Shown: positions 1 to 8,709 of the stretch, in pieces
How the letters are laid out: the number at the start of each line of letters is the position of its first letter
Position numbering within the stretch: the stretch's first letter is position 1
NCBI GenBank assembly: GCA_016188425.1
Contig: JACPHX010000010.1
Location: 1-36,526 of the forward strand
DNA length: 36,526 nucleotides
Source of the DNA: Candidatus Uhrbacteria bacterium
GTDB lineage: Bacteria > Patescibacteriota > Patescibacteriia > UBA9934 > GWF2-40-263
Reading direction: 5' to 3'
Program-made: the position numbers and the translations under genes
The notes under the pieces: model-generated
What the model saw: only the letters and a program-made list of their open reading frames with translations
Told to the model about the DNA's origin: nothing
The model's database searches: none

Positions 1-54
1 AGTATGGCGCTTGCGAGAAACATCTGCCGATCGGTCACGGGCAGATTCTTCATA

Positions 55-798
55 TTACTTTTTGGCGTCCTTCTTGGCATCCTTTCCTCCCTCCGGTTTC
101 TTTCCTGCTTCCGGCTTGGCGCCTTCCGCCGGAGCAGCCCCGCCTTCCGCGGCCGCGGCCGCATCTTCCTCTTCCTTCTTCTTGGCAGCCAATTCAACCT
201 TCGTGACGTCCACGTCCACGGCTTGGTTGAGCGCCGCGATTTCTTCGTCGGTACGAGGAGCTTCGACCGTGGCAATGGTCTGGCTCAAGGAATCCTGAAT
301 GGCGACTCCTGCAGGGATCGTGAGGTCTTTGATGCGGATAGAATCTTCAAAGGTCTTCAGCACGGAAATGTCGACCATGATCTGCGCAGGCAGATCCTTT
401 GGCAGACAGCGGACGAGCACGTGGTCGAGCGATTCGACGAGCGTACCGCCCAACCCTTTGATGGCCGGGGACTCGCCCACGAAACGCAGCTTCACATTGG
501 CTTCGATTTCCTTGTTCATGTCGATCGCGCGGAAATCGATATGGATAATGTCATCGCTCAAGGGATCCGTCTGGTAATCCTGCACGAGGACATGGTGGAT
601 CAACGAACCGACCAGGAGATCGATGATGGTACTTTCACCAGCATGGCGGTACATCTTCATGAACTCTTTGGAGTTGACGGCCAAAGAAACGGGCTCCTTG
701 ATGGCTCCGTAAACGACGGCTGGAATGTGACCCTGCGCGCGCATCGCGTTGTTGCGGCGCCCCTTGGTTTTACGCGTGGTGGCTTGAAGACTTGGCAT
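55..798 (-). CDS. rplY: 50S ribosomal protein L25 / general stress protein Ctc, with Ala/Lys/Glu/Gly-rich C-terminal tail
   Basis: Translation MPSLQATTRKTKGRRNNAMRAQGHIPAVVYGAIKEPVSLAVNSKEF... fits the L25/Ctc N-terminal domain. Start at 798 chosen over the longer ORF start (864) because of family fit and a nearby AAGGA. Confidence 0.9.
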   Translation of the reverse strand: MPSLQATTRKTKGRRNNAMRAQGHIPAVVYGAIKEPVSLAVNSKEFMKMYRHAGESTIIDLLVGSLIHHVLVQDYQTDPLSDDIIHIDFRAIDMNKEIEANVKLRFVGESPAIKGLGGTLVESLDHVLVRCLPKDLPAQIMVDISVLKTFEDSIRIKDLTIPAGVAIQDSLSQTIATVEAPRTDEEIAALNQAVDVDVTKVELAAKKKEEEDAAAAAEGGAAPAEGAKPEAGKKPEGGKDAKKDAKK

Positions 799-870
799 AT
801 CCTTGAAAACAATTTCAGACAAAAATGATGCCGGCATGATGCGGGAATCACGAGATTTTGTCAATTAAAA

Positions 871-1317
871 CTAGCGTTTCTTTGCCTGCCGAGACTTCGG
901 CCTCATCTGCTTCTGACGGCGAGCCACACGGACAGACGGCTGTCTCTTTGTTGAACGGATACCGGAACGGACTTGGAAAGGGACGGTTTCAAGCGTGGCC
1001 CGATCCAGCCGAAACCCTGAAATCCAGGCATGCGCCGCCACCACATCGTTTGCCGTCAGCGGTGCGCCGGTTCGCAGGCGGGTGACATCCTGTTCCGACA
1101 AATCGGTGATCAGGCCAATGGAACTCATGCCTTGCTGGTCGGTCATCACCAGCGAGAGCACGTGGTTGCAGCAACGGCCGCACGTGCCGTAATAAAGTTC
1201 CGTTTCTCCATCGCGGGCGATCTGTTTGGTACGGCTCATGGCGAAGCGCCGCTCGCAGACCGGACAGAAAGCCGCAAGCTCCGACGCATTTTCTTGTTGG
1301 TTCGTGGGGTTGGCCAT
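871..1317 (-). CDS. Hypothetical protein with two CxxC motifs (possible zinc ribbon)
   Basis: Complete ORF from MANPTNQ; CPVC...CGRCC pattern; basic C-terminus; same orientation as neighbours. Confidence 0.55.
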   Translation of the reverse strand: MANPTNQQENASELAAFCPVCERRFAMSRTKQIARDGETELYYGTCGRCCNHVLSLVMTDQQGMSSIGLITDLSEQDVTRLRTGAPLTANDVVAAHAWISGFRLDRATLETVPFQVRSGIRSTKRQPSVRVARRQKQMRPKSRQAKKR

Positions 1318-1360
1318 AGGTTCATTGAATGTAACACAGGGAACGCCATGAGACAAAAAT

Positions 1361-2461
1361 TTATGAGAACCCCTCTTTTTCTAACATGATGAACCGATGT
1401 GCCAGCGCAAGCAGTATCATAGTAAAAAGCAGTGAACTTCCCCCATAACTTACCAGTGGAAGCGGCAAACCGGTCACGGGCAGCATCCCCAGGTTCATCC
1501 CAATATTGATAAACGCCTCAATGAAAACCGTGGTTGCCACCCCAAGGACAAAAAAACCGATAAAAGGATCACGCGCCGAGAATGAAAAAAGAAGGAGCCG
1601 ATACAGGAGAAGGGAAAAACCGCCTAGCACAAGCAAAGAGCCGATGAGCCCAAGTTCTTCGGCAATGACGGCGAAAATAAAATCCGTCTGTGCCTCTGGC
1701 AAAAACTTCAGCTGGCTTTGGCTGCCGAAGCCCACCCCTCTTCCAAACAGGCCGCCGGCCCCAACGGCAATCATGGCCTGCCGACTATGATACCCCTCCC
1801 CCAGCGGATCCGCTGCCGGGTTCAAAAAACTTAAGATGCGTCCTTTCTGGTACGGCCGCAGCACGAACAACCATCCGACAGCTGAAAGAACGCCGCCCGC
1901 GCCAATGAACGCTGCAAAATGCGTCCGTCGAATGCCGGCAAAACAGATGAAGGAAAACCAAATAACAAAGAGCACGCTTGCCGATCCGAAATCCGGCTGG
2001 AACAGCACAAGCAAGCTTGGAACCGCCGCGAGCGCCCCGCTCTCCAGGATTTCTCTCCACCCAAGCCGCTTGCGGGCGCGACGGCTAAAATACAGCGCCA
2101 AGATGGCGCACAGCGCGATCTTCACAAACTCGACGGGCTGGAAGCTTACCGGACCCAAAACAAACCAACCGCGCGTCCCGCGGATCGTCGTTCCAAAAAA
2201 ATAGACCAGCAGGAGGAGGAGGTTCCCGATCCCGTAGAGCATCGCACTGTAATTGCGCAACAGGCGAACATTCCAACAGGAAATCGCCAAAAAAACCGCC
2301 AACGATATGAGGACCGCAATGGCTTGCTTTTGGAGCTGGAATAAGTCACCCCCTTTTGAAAGCGCGACCGAATAAATCGCGACGAGCCCGATCGCGATCA
2401 GCCCCACGAGGGCGACCATGAACGGCACGTCGACATGCCGCAGGCGCGAAAGGGCCGACAT
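1361..2461 (-). CDS. rodA: RodA/FtsW-type SEDS peptidoglycan polymerase
   Basis: Polytopic membrane protein with SEDS-like motifs (FQPVEFVKIALCAILALYFSRR; GEGYHSRQAMIAVGAGGLFGRGVGFGSQSQLKFLPEAQTDFIFAVIAEELG; GLPLPLVSYGGSSL). Confidence 0.9.
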   Translation of the reverse strand: MSALSRLRHVDVPFMVALVGLIAIGLVAIYSVALSKGGDLFQLQKQAIAVLISLAVFLAISCWNVRLLRNYSAMLYGIGNLLLLLVYFFGTTIRGTRGWFVLGPVSFQPVEFVKIALCAILALYFSRRARKRLGWREILESGALAAVPSLLVLFQPDFGSASVLFVIWFSFICFAGIRRTHFAAFIGAGGVLSAVGWLFVLRPYQKGRILSFLNPAADPLGEGYHSRQAMIAVGAGGLFGRGVGFGSQSQLKFLPEAQTDFIFAVIAEELGLIGSLLVLGGFSLLLYRLLLFSFSARDPFIGFFVLGVATTVFIEAFINIGMNLGMLPVTGLPLPLVSYGGSSLLFTMILLALAHRFIMLEKEGFS

Positions 2462-2464
2462 AGG

Positions 2465-4549
2465 TTATACGTCTAAATTCTGCACGTGCTTGGCTTGGGT
2501 CTGGATGAACGATTTCCTGGGCGCGACATCGGAACCCATGAGGACAGTAAAAACTTCCTCTGCTTTTTCCGCATCGTCAATGCTCACTTGTTTCATAACC
2601 CGTTTCTCCGGATCCATCGTCGTCTCCCACAACTGTTCCGGATTCATTTCTCCAAGACCCTTGTAGCGCTGAATATTCACTTTGATGCCGCCGATCTGGA
2701 TCGCCTCGATGGCGCCTTCATCCACGTTCTCGTCGGGGGGGACTGCCCCCTCCTCGACGGACAGGGCATGCCCTGTACCTACATCGCCCTTTGTGTTTTT
2801 CTTTGCCGCTGCCTTTTCCCCGCGTTCCTTGGTCAGCTTCGCGATCAATGATTCTTTTTCTTCGTCGGAATAAACGTAATGGACCTCTTTGCCCAGCTGG
2901 AGGCGGTACAGAGGTGGTTGGGCGATGTAAATGTGGCCGCCACGGATAAGGTCGAGGAAATAGCGGTAGAACAAGGTCAGCAAGAGCGTGCGGATGTGCG
3001 CGCCGTCGACGTCCGCGTCGGTCATGATGACAATGCGATCGTAACGAAGGTCGTTTATATTGAACGCCTCGCCAATGTTGGTACCCAAGGCGATCACCAG
3101 CGACTTCACCTCGTTGTTGGCAAGCATCTTATCGAGCCGCGCGCGTTCCACGTTCAAAATCTTTCCTTTGAGAGGAAGAATCGCCTGCGTCTCACGGTCG
3201 CGTCCTTGCTTGGCAGACCCGCCAGCGGAGTCGCCCTCGACGACGAACAACTCGGATCGTTTTGGATCCTTCGAGGAACAGTCCGCGAGTTTTCCTGGGA
3301 GGGTCAATCCTTCCAGGACGCCTTTGCGCAGCACGGTCTCGCGGGCGGCGCGGGCGGCGGCGCGCGCTTGGGCGGAGAGGACGCATTTGCCGATGATGGC
3401 TTCCCCGTCGCGTGGATGTTCTTCCAAGAAAATTTTAAACGCATCACCAAAGACCGTCTCGACCGCCGCGCGCGCCTCCGGGTTCCCGAGTTTCATCTTG
3501 GTCTGCCCTTCAAACTGCGGATCCTTGAGCTTGATACTGATGATGCCCGTCAGCCCTTCGCGTACATCTTCTCCGGTGAGGTTCACGTCCTTCTCTTTGA
3601 TGAGGCCTTTGGCGCGCGCGTAGGTGTTCAGTTCGCGCGTGAGCGCGGTGCGGAACCCCATGAGGTGCGTCCCCCCTTCCGGGTTGATGATGTTGTTGGC
3701 AAAACAAATAACGTTCTCGTAATAGTCATCAGTGTATTGGAGTGAAACCTCCACCGCGATATCGCTGACGGGTTCGTGCTTCTCGACATAAAAAATATTG
3801 GCATGCTTGCGCTCCTTCCCACGGTTCAAGTGCTGAACGTAGGAAGCGATGCCGCCTTCAAAAAGGAAGCCATAGCCGTATTCTTTTCCTTTCTCGCGCT
3901 CGTCAAAAATATCCAGCCGCAATCCCTTGAGGAGATACGCGCACTGGCGCAAGTGGTCCACAATTGTCTTGAGGTCGTACTCTGTCGTTTCAAAAATCGT
4001 CTCATCCGCCTGGAAGGAAATCGTTGTACCTGTCCCACGTACGTTCCCAACGGCTTTCACCTTTCCTTGAGGGATGCCGCGCTTATACTCCTGGCGCCAC
4101 AGTTTCCCTTCGCGCTTCACCTCCGCGATCAAATGCGTCGACAACGCGTTCACGACGGAGACACCTACGCCATGCAAACCACCAGATACCTTATACCCAC
4201 CACCACCGAATTTTCCCCCGGCATGGAGCTTCGTCAAAACAAGTTCAAGAGCCGATACCTTGAATTGCGGATGCGGATCGACTGGGATACCGCGTCCTTC
4301 ATCTTCCACGGAAATATAATGATCGGGCAACAGACGCATAGTAATGCGTTTCCCGTGCCCGGCGAGCGCCTCGTCAAACGAGTTGTCCATGACCTCCCAA
4401 ATGAGGTGATGGAGTCCTTTAGGACCAGTCGTGCCGATATACATGCCCGGGCGCTTGCGCACCGGGTCGAGCCCTTCAAGGACTTGAATCTGCGCGGCGC
4501 CATAGCTGCCTGCTACTTTGGTGGATTGAGCGGTTTCTTTGTCGGGCAT
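2465..4549 (-). CDS. gyrB: DNA gyrase subunit B
   Basis: LEGLDPVRKRPGMYIG, EGDSAGGSAKQGRDRETQAILPLKGKILNVE, MTDADVDGAHIRTLLLTLFYR, VNIQRYKGLGEMNPEQLWETTMDP. Start placed at MPDKETAQ (4549); the upstream Pro-rich ORF extension overlaps zwf and is unlikely to be translated. Confidence 0.95.
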   Translation of the reverse strand: MPDKETAQSTKVAGSYGAAQIQVLEGLDPVRKRPGMYIGTTGPKGLHHLIWEVMDNSFDEALAGHGKRITMRLLPDHYISVEDEGRGIPVDPHPQFKVSALELVLTKLHAGGKFGGGGYKVSGGLHGVGVSVVNALSTHLIAEVKREGKLWRQEYKRGIPQGKVKAVGNVRGTGTTISFQADETIFETTEYDLKTIVDHLRQCAYLLKGLRLDIFDEREKGKEYGYGFLFEGGIASYVQHLNRGKERKHANIFYVEKHEPVSDIAVEVSLQYTDDYYENVICFANNIINPEGGTHLMGFRTALTRELNTYARAKGLIKEKDVNLTGEDVREGLTGIISIKLKDPQFEGQTKMKLGNPEARAAVETVFGDAFKIFLEEHPRDGEAIIGKCVLSAQARAAARAARETVLRKGVLEGLTLPGKLADCSSKDPKRSELFVVEGDSAGGSAKQGRDRETQAILPLKGKILNVERARLDKMLANNEVKSLVIALGTNIGEAFNINDLRYDRIVIMTDADVDGAHIRTLLLTLFYRYFLDLIRGGHIYIAQPPLYRLQLGKEVHYVYSDEEKESLIAKLTKERGEKAAAKKNTKGDVGTGHALSVEEGAVPPDENVDEGAIEAIQIGGIKVNIQRYKGLGEMNPEQLWETTMDPEKRVMKQVSIDDAEKAEEVFTVLMGSDVAPRKSFIQTQAKHVQNLDV

Positions 4550-4658
4550 AAGTGGGGGTAGGGGGGGAGGTGGGAGGTAGGAAGAAAGGAGGACGGCAAT
4601 CGGAGGAAGTGTAGCAGGGGGGAGGCAAGGTGAACAAGGGATAGTAAGAGGTTTAGGT

Positions 4659-6122
4659 TCAATCGAATCGGCAGACGTGGCTGTGATCCGGCCAGGGGTA
4701 GCCGAAGGTTGAGGCGAGGGTGGCGGCGCTTTGGGGACCGCTGGAAGTTTGTGCATATCGCTCCGGGGGAGTCGTTGATGCCTCGCGCAAAAACGGATCT
4801 ATCGCCAGCCAGGAGGCACGGATCTCTTGTTTGCTCACGAAGAGAGACTGATCCCCTTTCATGGCAGCGAGGAGCAATCGTTCGTAGTCCCCGACGGCGG
4901 GAGCGCTAAAATGTTCGTTGCGACAGAAGTGCATCGCGGCAGAGGTCGTATCTCTCGTGAAACCAGGTTGCACGACGTTCATCGACAGCGTAATGGAGGG
5001 ACGCGGATCGATTTCAAACGTCAGACGGTTGGGCATGACACCCTCGGGCGCACGAAACGTCACCGTGGCACATGTGTGTTTCTTGTGGGCACGTTTACCT
5101 GTGCGGATGAAAATAGGCACCCCCTTCCATCGATCAGTACCAATCTCCAACACCATCGACGCGTATGTTTCCGTCGACGAGTCCGGTTTGACCCCCGGCT
5201 CCGATGCAAACCCCTCATACGCGCCGCGCACGAGGGAGACACTCCCTTGGAATGGACGGATTGCGCCGAGCAACCGTGCACGTGCTGCTTGCTCCGCAGA
5301 GGAACTCGCGTCTTCCGGCGTCTCCATCGCAAGAAACGCCACCAGTTGCAACAGATGGTTCTGCACCATGTCGCGAAGGGCGCCCGCTTCATCATAATAC
5401 GCGCCGCGCCCCTCCATCCCGACGGTTTCAAAGGCGTCGATATGTACCGCCGCTACTCCCTGCGCAGACCAGACAGATTCAAAGATAGGATTCTTCCGTC
5501 GGAACGTGAGGATGTTTTGGATCGCTTCTTTCCCAAGATAATGATCGATGCGATAGATCTGCGATTCTTGAAAAGAAACACGCACGAGCTTCTCGAGCGC
5601 CTCCGCCGTCTTCACATCAAAGCCGAACGGTTTTTCGATGATGATCCGTGAATGATCATCTGGTTTCAGATGCCCGACCACGGCAGCGAAGATCAATGGC
5701 GGCAGTGCCAGATAGTGCAATCGCTCTATCCTCTGGCCTATGGCCGATTCATGCCCGCGGATCTCGCGATCGAGCGTCTCGTATCCGTGCGCATCATTGA
5801 GATCCGCGGAAATATATCGTGCCCTTGCAGTAAGGAAGCCCAGCACAACGGAATCCAACTCTTCGCCAACCGCTGCGCGCACATCCCTTTCGATATTCTG
5901 CGCGAACGCCTCATCCGACAATGGCCGACGCGCGATGCCGTACAGGAAAAACTCTTTCGGGAGCAAACTCTGGCGCGCCAGCTTATAAAGCGACGGATAA
6001 ATTTTGCGCTGCGTAAGATCCCCCGTCGCCCCGCAGACAATGAAGGCGATAGGATGATCAGGTGGACTGATTCGTTCTGGGGGCATAGGTGAGGAATTAC
6101 CGCCTGTCTTCTTACCATCCAT
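4659..6122 (-). CDS. zwf: Glucose-6-phosphate 1-dehydrogenase
   Basis: IAFIVCGATGDLTQRKIYPSLYKLA, RIIIEKPFGFD, RIDHYLGKEAIQNILTFR, GVPIFIRTGKR. Start placed at MDGKKTGG (6122). Confidence 0.93.
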   Translation of the reverse strand: MDGKKTGGNSSPMPPERISPPDHPIAFIVCGATGDLTQRKIYPSLYKLARQSLLPKEFFLYGIARRPLSDEAFAQNIERDVRAAVGEELDSVVLGFLTARARYISADLNDAHGYETLDREIRGHESAIGQRIERLHYLALPPLIFAAVVGHLKPDDHSRIIIEKPFGFDVKTAEALEKLVRVSFQESQIYRIDHYLGKEAIQNILTFRRKNPIFESVWSAQGVAAVHIDAFETVGMEGRGAYYDEAGALRDMVQNHLLQLVAFLAMETPEDASSSAEQAARARLLGAIRPFQGSVSLVRGAYEGFASEPGVKPDSSTETYASMVLEIGTDRWKGVPIFIRTGKRAHKKHTCATVTFRAPEGVMPNRLTFEIDPRPSITLSMNVVQPGFTRDTTSAAMHFCRNEHFSAPAVGDYERLLLAAMKGDQSLFVSKQEIRASWLAIDPFLREASTTPPERYAQTSSGPQSAATLASTFGYPWPDHSHVCRFD

Positions 6123-6189
6123 CCTAGACAATCCCCTCTTTTTCTGCCATTGTGGCCCCGTCCACACGAACTTTACAAAGGAGAGAATC

Positions 6190-7290
6190 ATGACGACAAA
6201 TGCCGTGACAAAATGGATGGCGGATCTCTCGAACGTGAAAACGTATGAGGATTTGGTCGCGCTGGCACAACAAGAAATCAGCAACGAACAAACGATCGCG
6301 AAACGGTGGGAGGATGTGACGGATTGCCGTTCGGCTGGGTGGAACCGGGATCGGAAAACTGTACTCGACTCAAGTAACTCTCGCGTTAGTTGTGATCTTC
6401 ATCTGGGAAAAGAACCCGAAAATCGCGCCTTGGAACAAAGCAGGGTCCTCGACGAAAATGCTTTTTATTGTGGTGTTGTGGTCGCCATCATCTCGTACGT
6501 ATGCTTCTTGCCGCTGTTCGACACAAATGAACATTGGACACAATCCGTAATTATTGCCTTCAGCGTGATAGTTGGTGTGAGCACGATCACAGCCTTGGAA
6601 TTCATGATGCGTGCTGTCAGAAAAATATTACGGAAACAAGAAATCTGGGAGGATCATATCAGCGAGCGCTACTCCCTCCAAGAGAAGTGTTCCCAACCGC
6701 CCAGCACGCAGATTTCCGATTTCCTCAAAAAGAAGCTTGATGCAATGAGGCAGGAACTCGTCGGCGAGCAATCTCGCTTACAGGCGACGGATCGGGAGAT
6801 CGGGACACATCTTCAATCACTCGCGGCCAAGCGTCTTTTGGTAGAGGCGAGGATCGCACGCAACACCGAGCTCAAGAACGACACAGAACTACTCCTGGAA
6901 GCCAGGGACGAGATCGATCGTTCCATCAGACAAAGCGAGGAGGCACGCGGCATCATCGCGGATCGGATCGCGCGCATCACGGCGTCGATGGATGAATGTG
7001 CGCAGTGGATACAAGGGCCGCTCTCGGACTTAGAGATTCTCACCGATGTCGCCAACCTCGTCTCGAAAACGAACGAGCTCACCCAGAAAGCCGAATCGGC
7101 GGTTATCGCCTCGATGGAGACCCTGCGGCAGAGACTGGTCGAGCTCGAGCAGGTGAGCATCGCGATCGCCGACGGCGCCACGCGCGTGCTGGCGGGCGGG
7201 TACACGGGGGATGTTGCCAAGGACATCGAACAGATGGAACGCGCCGCGAAGATGGGGGTGGGACTCGAACTGACGCTCGTGAAGGAATGA
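6190..7290 (+). CDS. Hypothetical membrane/coiled-coil protein
   Basis: Ribosome-binding-like AAAGGAGAG before ATG 6190; two hydrophobic segments followed by a long charged helical region. Confidence 0.7.
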   Translation: MTTNAVTKWMADLSNVKTYEDLVALAQQEISNEQTIAKRWEDVTDCRSAGWNRDRKTVLDSSNSRVSCDLHLGKEPENRALEQSRVLDENAFYCGVVVAIISYVCFLPLFDTNEHWTQSVIIAFSVIVGVSTITALEFMMRAVRKILRKQEIWEDHISERYSLQEKCSQPPSTQISDFLKKKLDAMRQELVGEQSRLQATDREIGTHLQSLAAKRLLVEARIARNTELKNDTELLLEARDEIDRSIRQSEEARGIIADRIARITASMDECAQWIQGPLSDLEILTDVANLVSKTNELTQKAESAVIASMETLRQRLVELEQVSIAIADGATRVLAGGYTGDVAKDIEQMERAAKMGVGLELTLVKE

Positions 7291-7298
7291 TCGACGGA

Positions 7299-7323
7299 CA
7301 GAGGTGAACGGCCTCTGTTTTTA
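7299..7323 (+). terminator. Rho-independent terminator
   Basis: CAGAGG-tgaacgg-CCTCTG followed by TTTTTTAG just after the 6190-7290 stop. Confidence 0.75.
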
Positions 7324-7388
7324 GTTTGCTTCGAAAACCGCCTGCTGCCTTCTCTGTGGGCGGACTGTCGGCCGCCCCTGCCTCCTCC

Positions 7389-7418
7389 TCCGGCGGAGCC
7401 GGATCCGGCTCCGCCGGA
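7389..7418. repeat. 30-bp perfect palindrome TCCGGCGGAGCCGGATCCGGCTCCGCCGGA
   Basis: Self-reverse-complementary over all 30 nt; preceded by GGGCGGactgtcggCCGCCC. Confidence 0.9.
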
Positions 7419-7437
7419 CTCCCCCCTCCCGTTCCTG

Positions 7438-7443
7438 TATAAT
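7438..7443 (+). promoter_or_regulatory. Putative -10 box (TATAAT) 9 nt before ATG 7453
   Basis: cctgTATAATgattccactATG. Confidence 0.55.
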
Positions 7444-7452
7444 GATTCCACT

Positions 7453-8337
7453 ATGCCCGACGAGCCGCGCTATTACACGCCAGAGGAACAGGAATTCCTA
7501 CGCAAGTACCGGTTTTCTACCTGGTGGCTTGGGCACCGCCATGGAATAGCGAAGGTGATAAAGATCATCGTCTTCATGGCGGCGCTTGTCGTATTGCTTT
7601 GGGGCATGTGGGTGCACGTCGACACGTTGTTTGTCCGCGGGCCGCAAGAAACCGCCGCGCTCCAATCTGTCTTCGCTACCCAGCAACGCGATGTACGCGC
7701 CACCACAAAAGGCACAATCGCGGAGCCCATGGTGCAAGGACCCGTGCAAGTCATGCAGAGTGGCGAAGGACTGTATGATCTCGTCGCGCGCGTGAGCAAC
7801 CCCAATGCAGATTGGTATGCACGTTTCCAGTACTCATTCCATTCCTCTGCCGGCGATACGGCTCCGCAATCCGCCGTGCTCCTTCCGCAAGCGGAACAAC
7901 TCCCCCTCGTCGTCTTCGCCACCCCTGCTGCCGCGACGCCTCGCGATGCCGAGCTTACGATTAGTAATTTTGTCTGGATTCGCTTCGACCGCCATGCCTA
8001 TGGCACCTATGAAACCTTTGCCCAAAACCGGCTCGATTGGACCATAGAAAACCAGGGCTACGACCAAACCTTCCAAGTCGACAACAAAACCGTAGGCCGT
8101 GTGACATTCGATGTCGAAAACCCCACGTCCTACGGTTTCTATTCCCCGTCCTTCATTATTCTTCTCAAACAAGGAACGCGTATCGTCGGCGTCAGTCGCA
8201 CCACCATCAGCGACCTGCGCGCCGGGGAGCGCGAGTCCGTCTCCCTTAATTGGTTCGGCACCCCCCCTCCGGCGACCACCATCGAAATCGTCCCCTATGT
8301 GGACCCGTTTGATACCCAAGGATATATAGGAATATAG
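7453..8337 (+). CDS. Hypothetical single-pass membrane protein
   Basis: Complete ORF with one N-terminal hydrophobic segment (VIKIIVFMAALVVLLWGMWV) and a beta-rich extracytoplasmic part. Confidence 0.75.
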   Translation: MPDEPRYYTPEEQEFLRKYRFSTWWLGHRHGIAKVIKIIVFMAALVVLLWGMWVHVDTLFVRGPQETAALQSVFATQQRDVRATTKGTIAEPMVQGPVQVMQSGEGLYDLVARVSNPNADWYARFQYSFHSSAGDTAPQSAVLLPQAEQLPLVVFATPAAATPRDAELTISNFVWIRFDRHAYGTYETFAQNRLDWTIENQGYDQTFQVDNKTVGRVTFDVENPTSYGFYSPSFIILLKQGTRIVGVSRTTISDLRAGERESVSLNWFGTPPPATTIEIVPYVDPFDTQGYIGI

Positions 8338-8393
8338 CTGGGGAAATTCTCTCTTGCCATCTCCACGCTTTTTCCCTATACTTGCCACAAATG

Positions 8394-8413
8394 CCCCCGG
8401 GAAGGGGGTTTTT
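8394..8413 (+). terminator. Rho-independent terminator
   Basis: CCCCC-gggaa-GGGGGTTTTT downstream of the 7453-8337 CDS. Confidence 0.65.
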
Positions 8414-8422
8414 AGATAGAAA

Positions 8423-8510
8423 AAGCTGGCAGCGTGCAGCAGGCAGCTGGCAGCATTGTCAACACGTTAATCCACCAAGCTGCATGCTACCTGCTGCACG
8501 CTGCCAGCTT
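8423..8510. repeat. Family A palindromic element (7-nt GCnnGCA units) in the secE leader
   Basis: Perfect 21-nt arms AAGCTGGCAGCGTGCAGCAGG (8423-8443) and CCTGCTGCACGCTGCCAGCTT (8490-8510), extending imperfectly inward. Confidence 0.9.
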
Positions 8511-8517
8511 CCCCCCT

Positions 8518-8703
8518 ATGTTCAGCTATCTCAAACAAGCCAATGAAGAACTGCGCAAGGTGACCTGGCCTTCGCGGAAGGATACGGTCCGGTACTCGCT
8601 CGTGGTGGTTGGCGTCACGCTCGTCTTGGCCATCTTCTTCGCCGCACTCGATTTCGGCCTCACCTTCGGCCTTGAAAAACTCATCCAAGTTGCCAACCCG
8701 TAA
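8518..8703 (+). CDS. secE: Preprotein translocase subunit SecE
   Basis: MFSYLKQANEELRKVTWPSRKDTVRYSLVVVGVTLVLAIFFAALDFGL; directly upstream of nusG. Confidence 0.93.
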   Translation: MFSYLKQANEELRKVTWPSRKDTVRYSLVVVGVTLVLAIFFAALDFGLTFGLEKLIQVANP

Positions 8704-8709
8704 ATCCCT

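Noticed and set aside
150-190. GCGGCCGCGGCCGC palindromic tract in the rplY tail
   Set aside because: Explained by a low-complexity Ala-rich tail common in L25/Ctc C-termini; no second copy seen.
4-828. Long plus-strand ORF antisense to rplY, and many similar antisense ORFs (e.g. 21995-23329, 26450-27526, 30103-31422, 27785-28675)
   Set aside because: They are shadow ORFs of high-GC conserved genes on the other strand; translations show no recognisable domain.
4550-4756. Pro-rich N-terminal extension of the GyrB ORF (MHKLPAVPKAPPPSPQPS...)
   Set aside because: It overlaps the 3' end of zwf and precedes a good start (MPDKETAQ) next to the conserved GyrB N-terminus; an open-frame artefact of a G-rich spacer.
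7331-7350. Shared string ACCGCCTGCTGC at about 7338 and 10829
   Set aside because: Too short, and only loosely similar to family A heptamers; could be chance in a GC-rich spacer.
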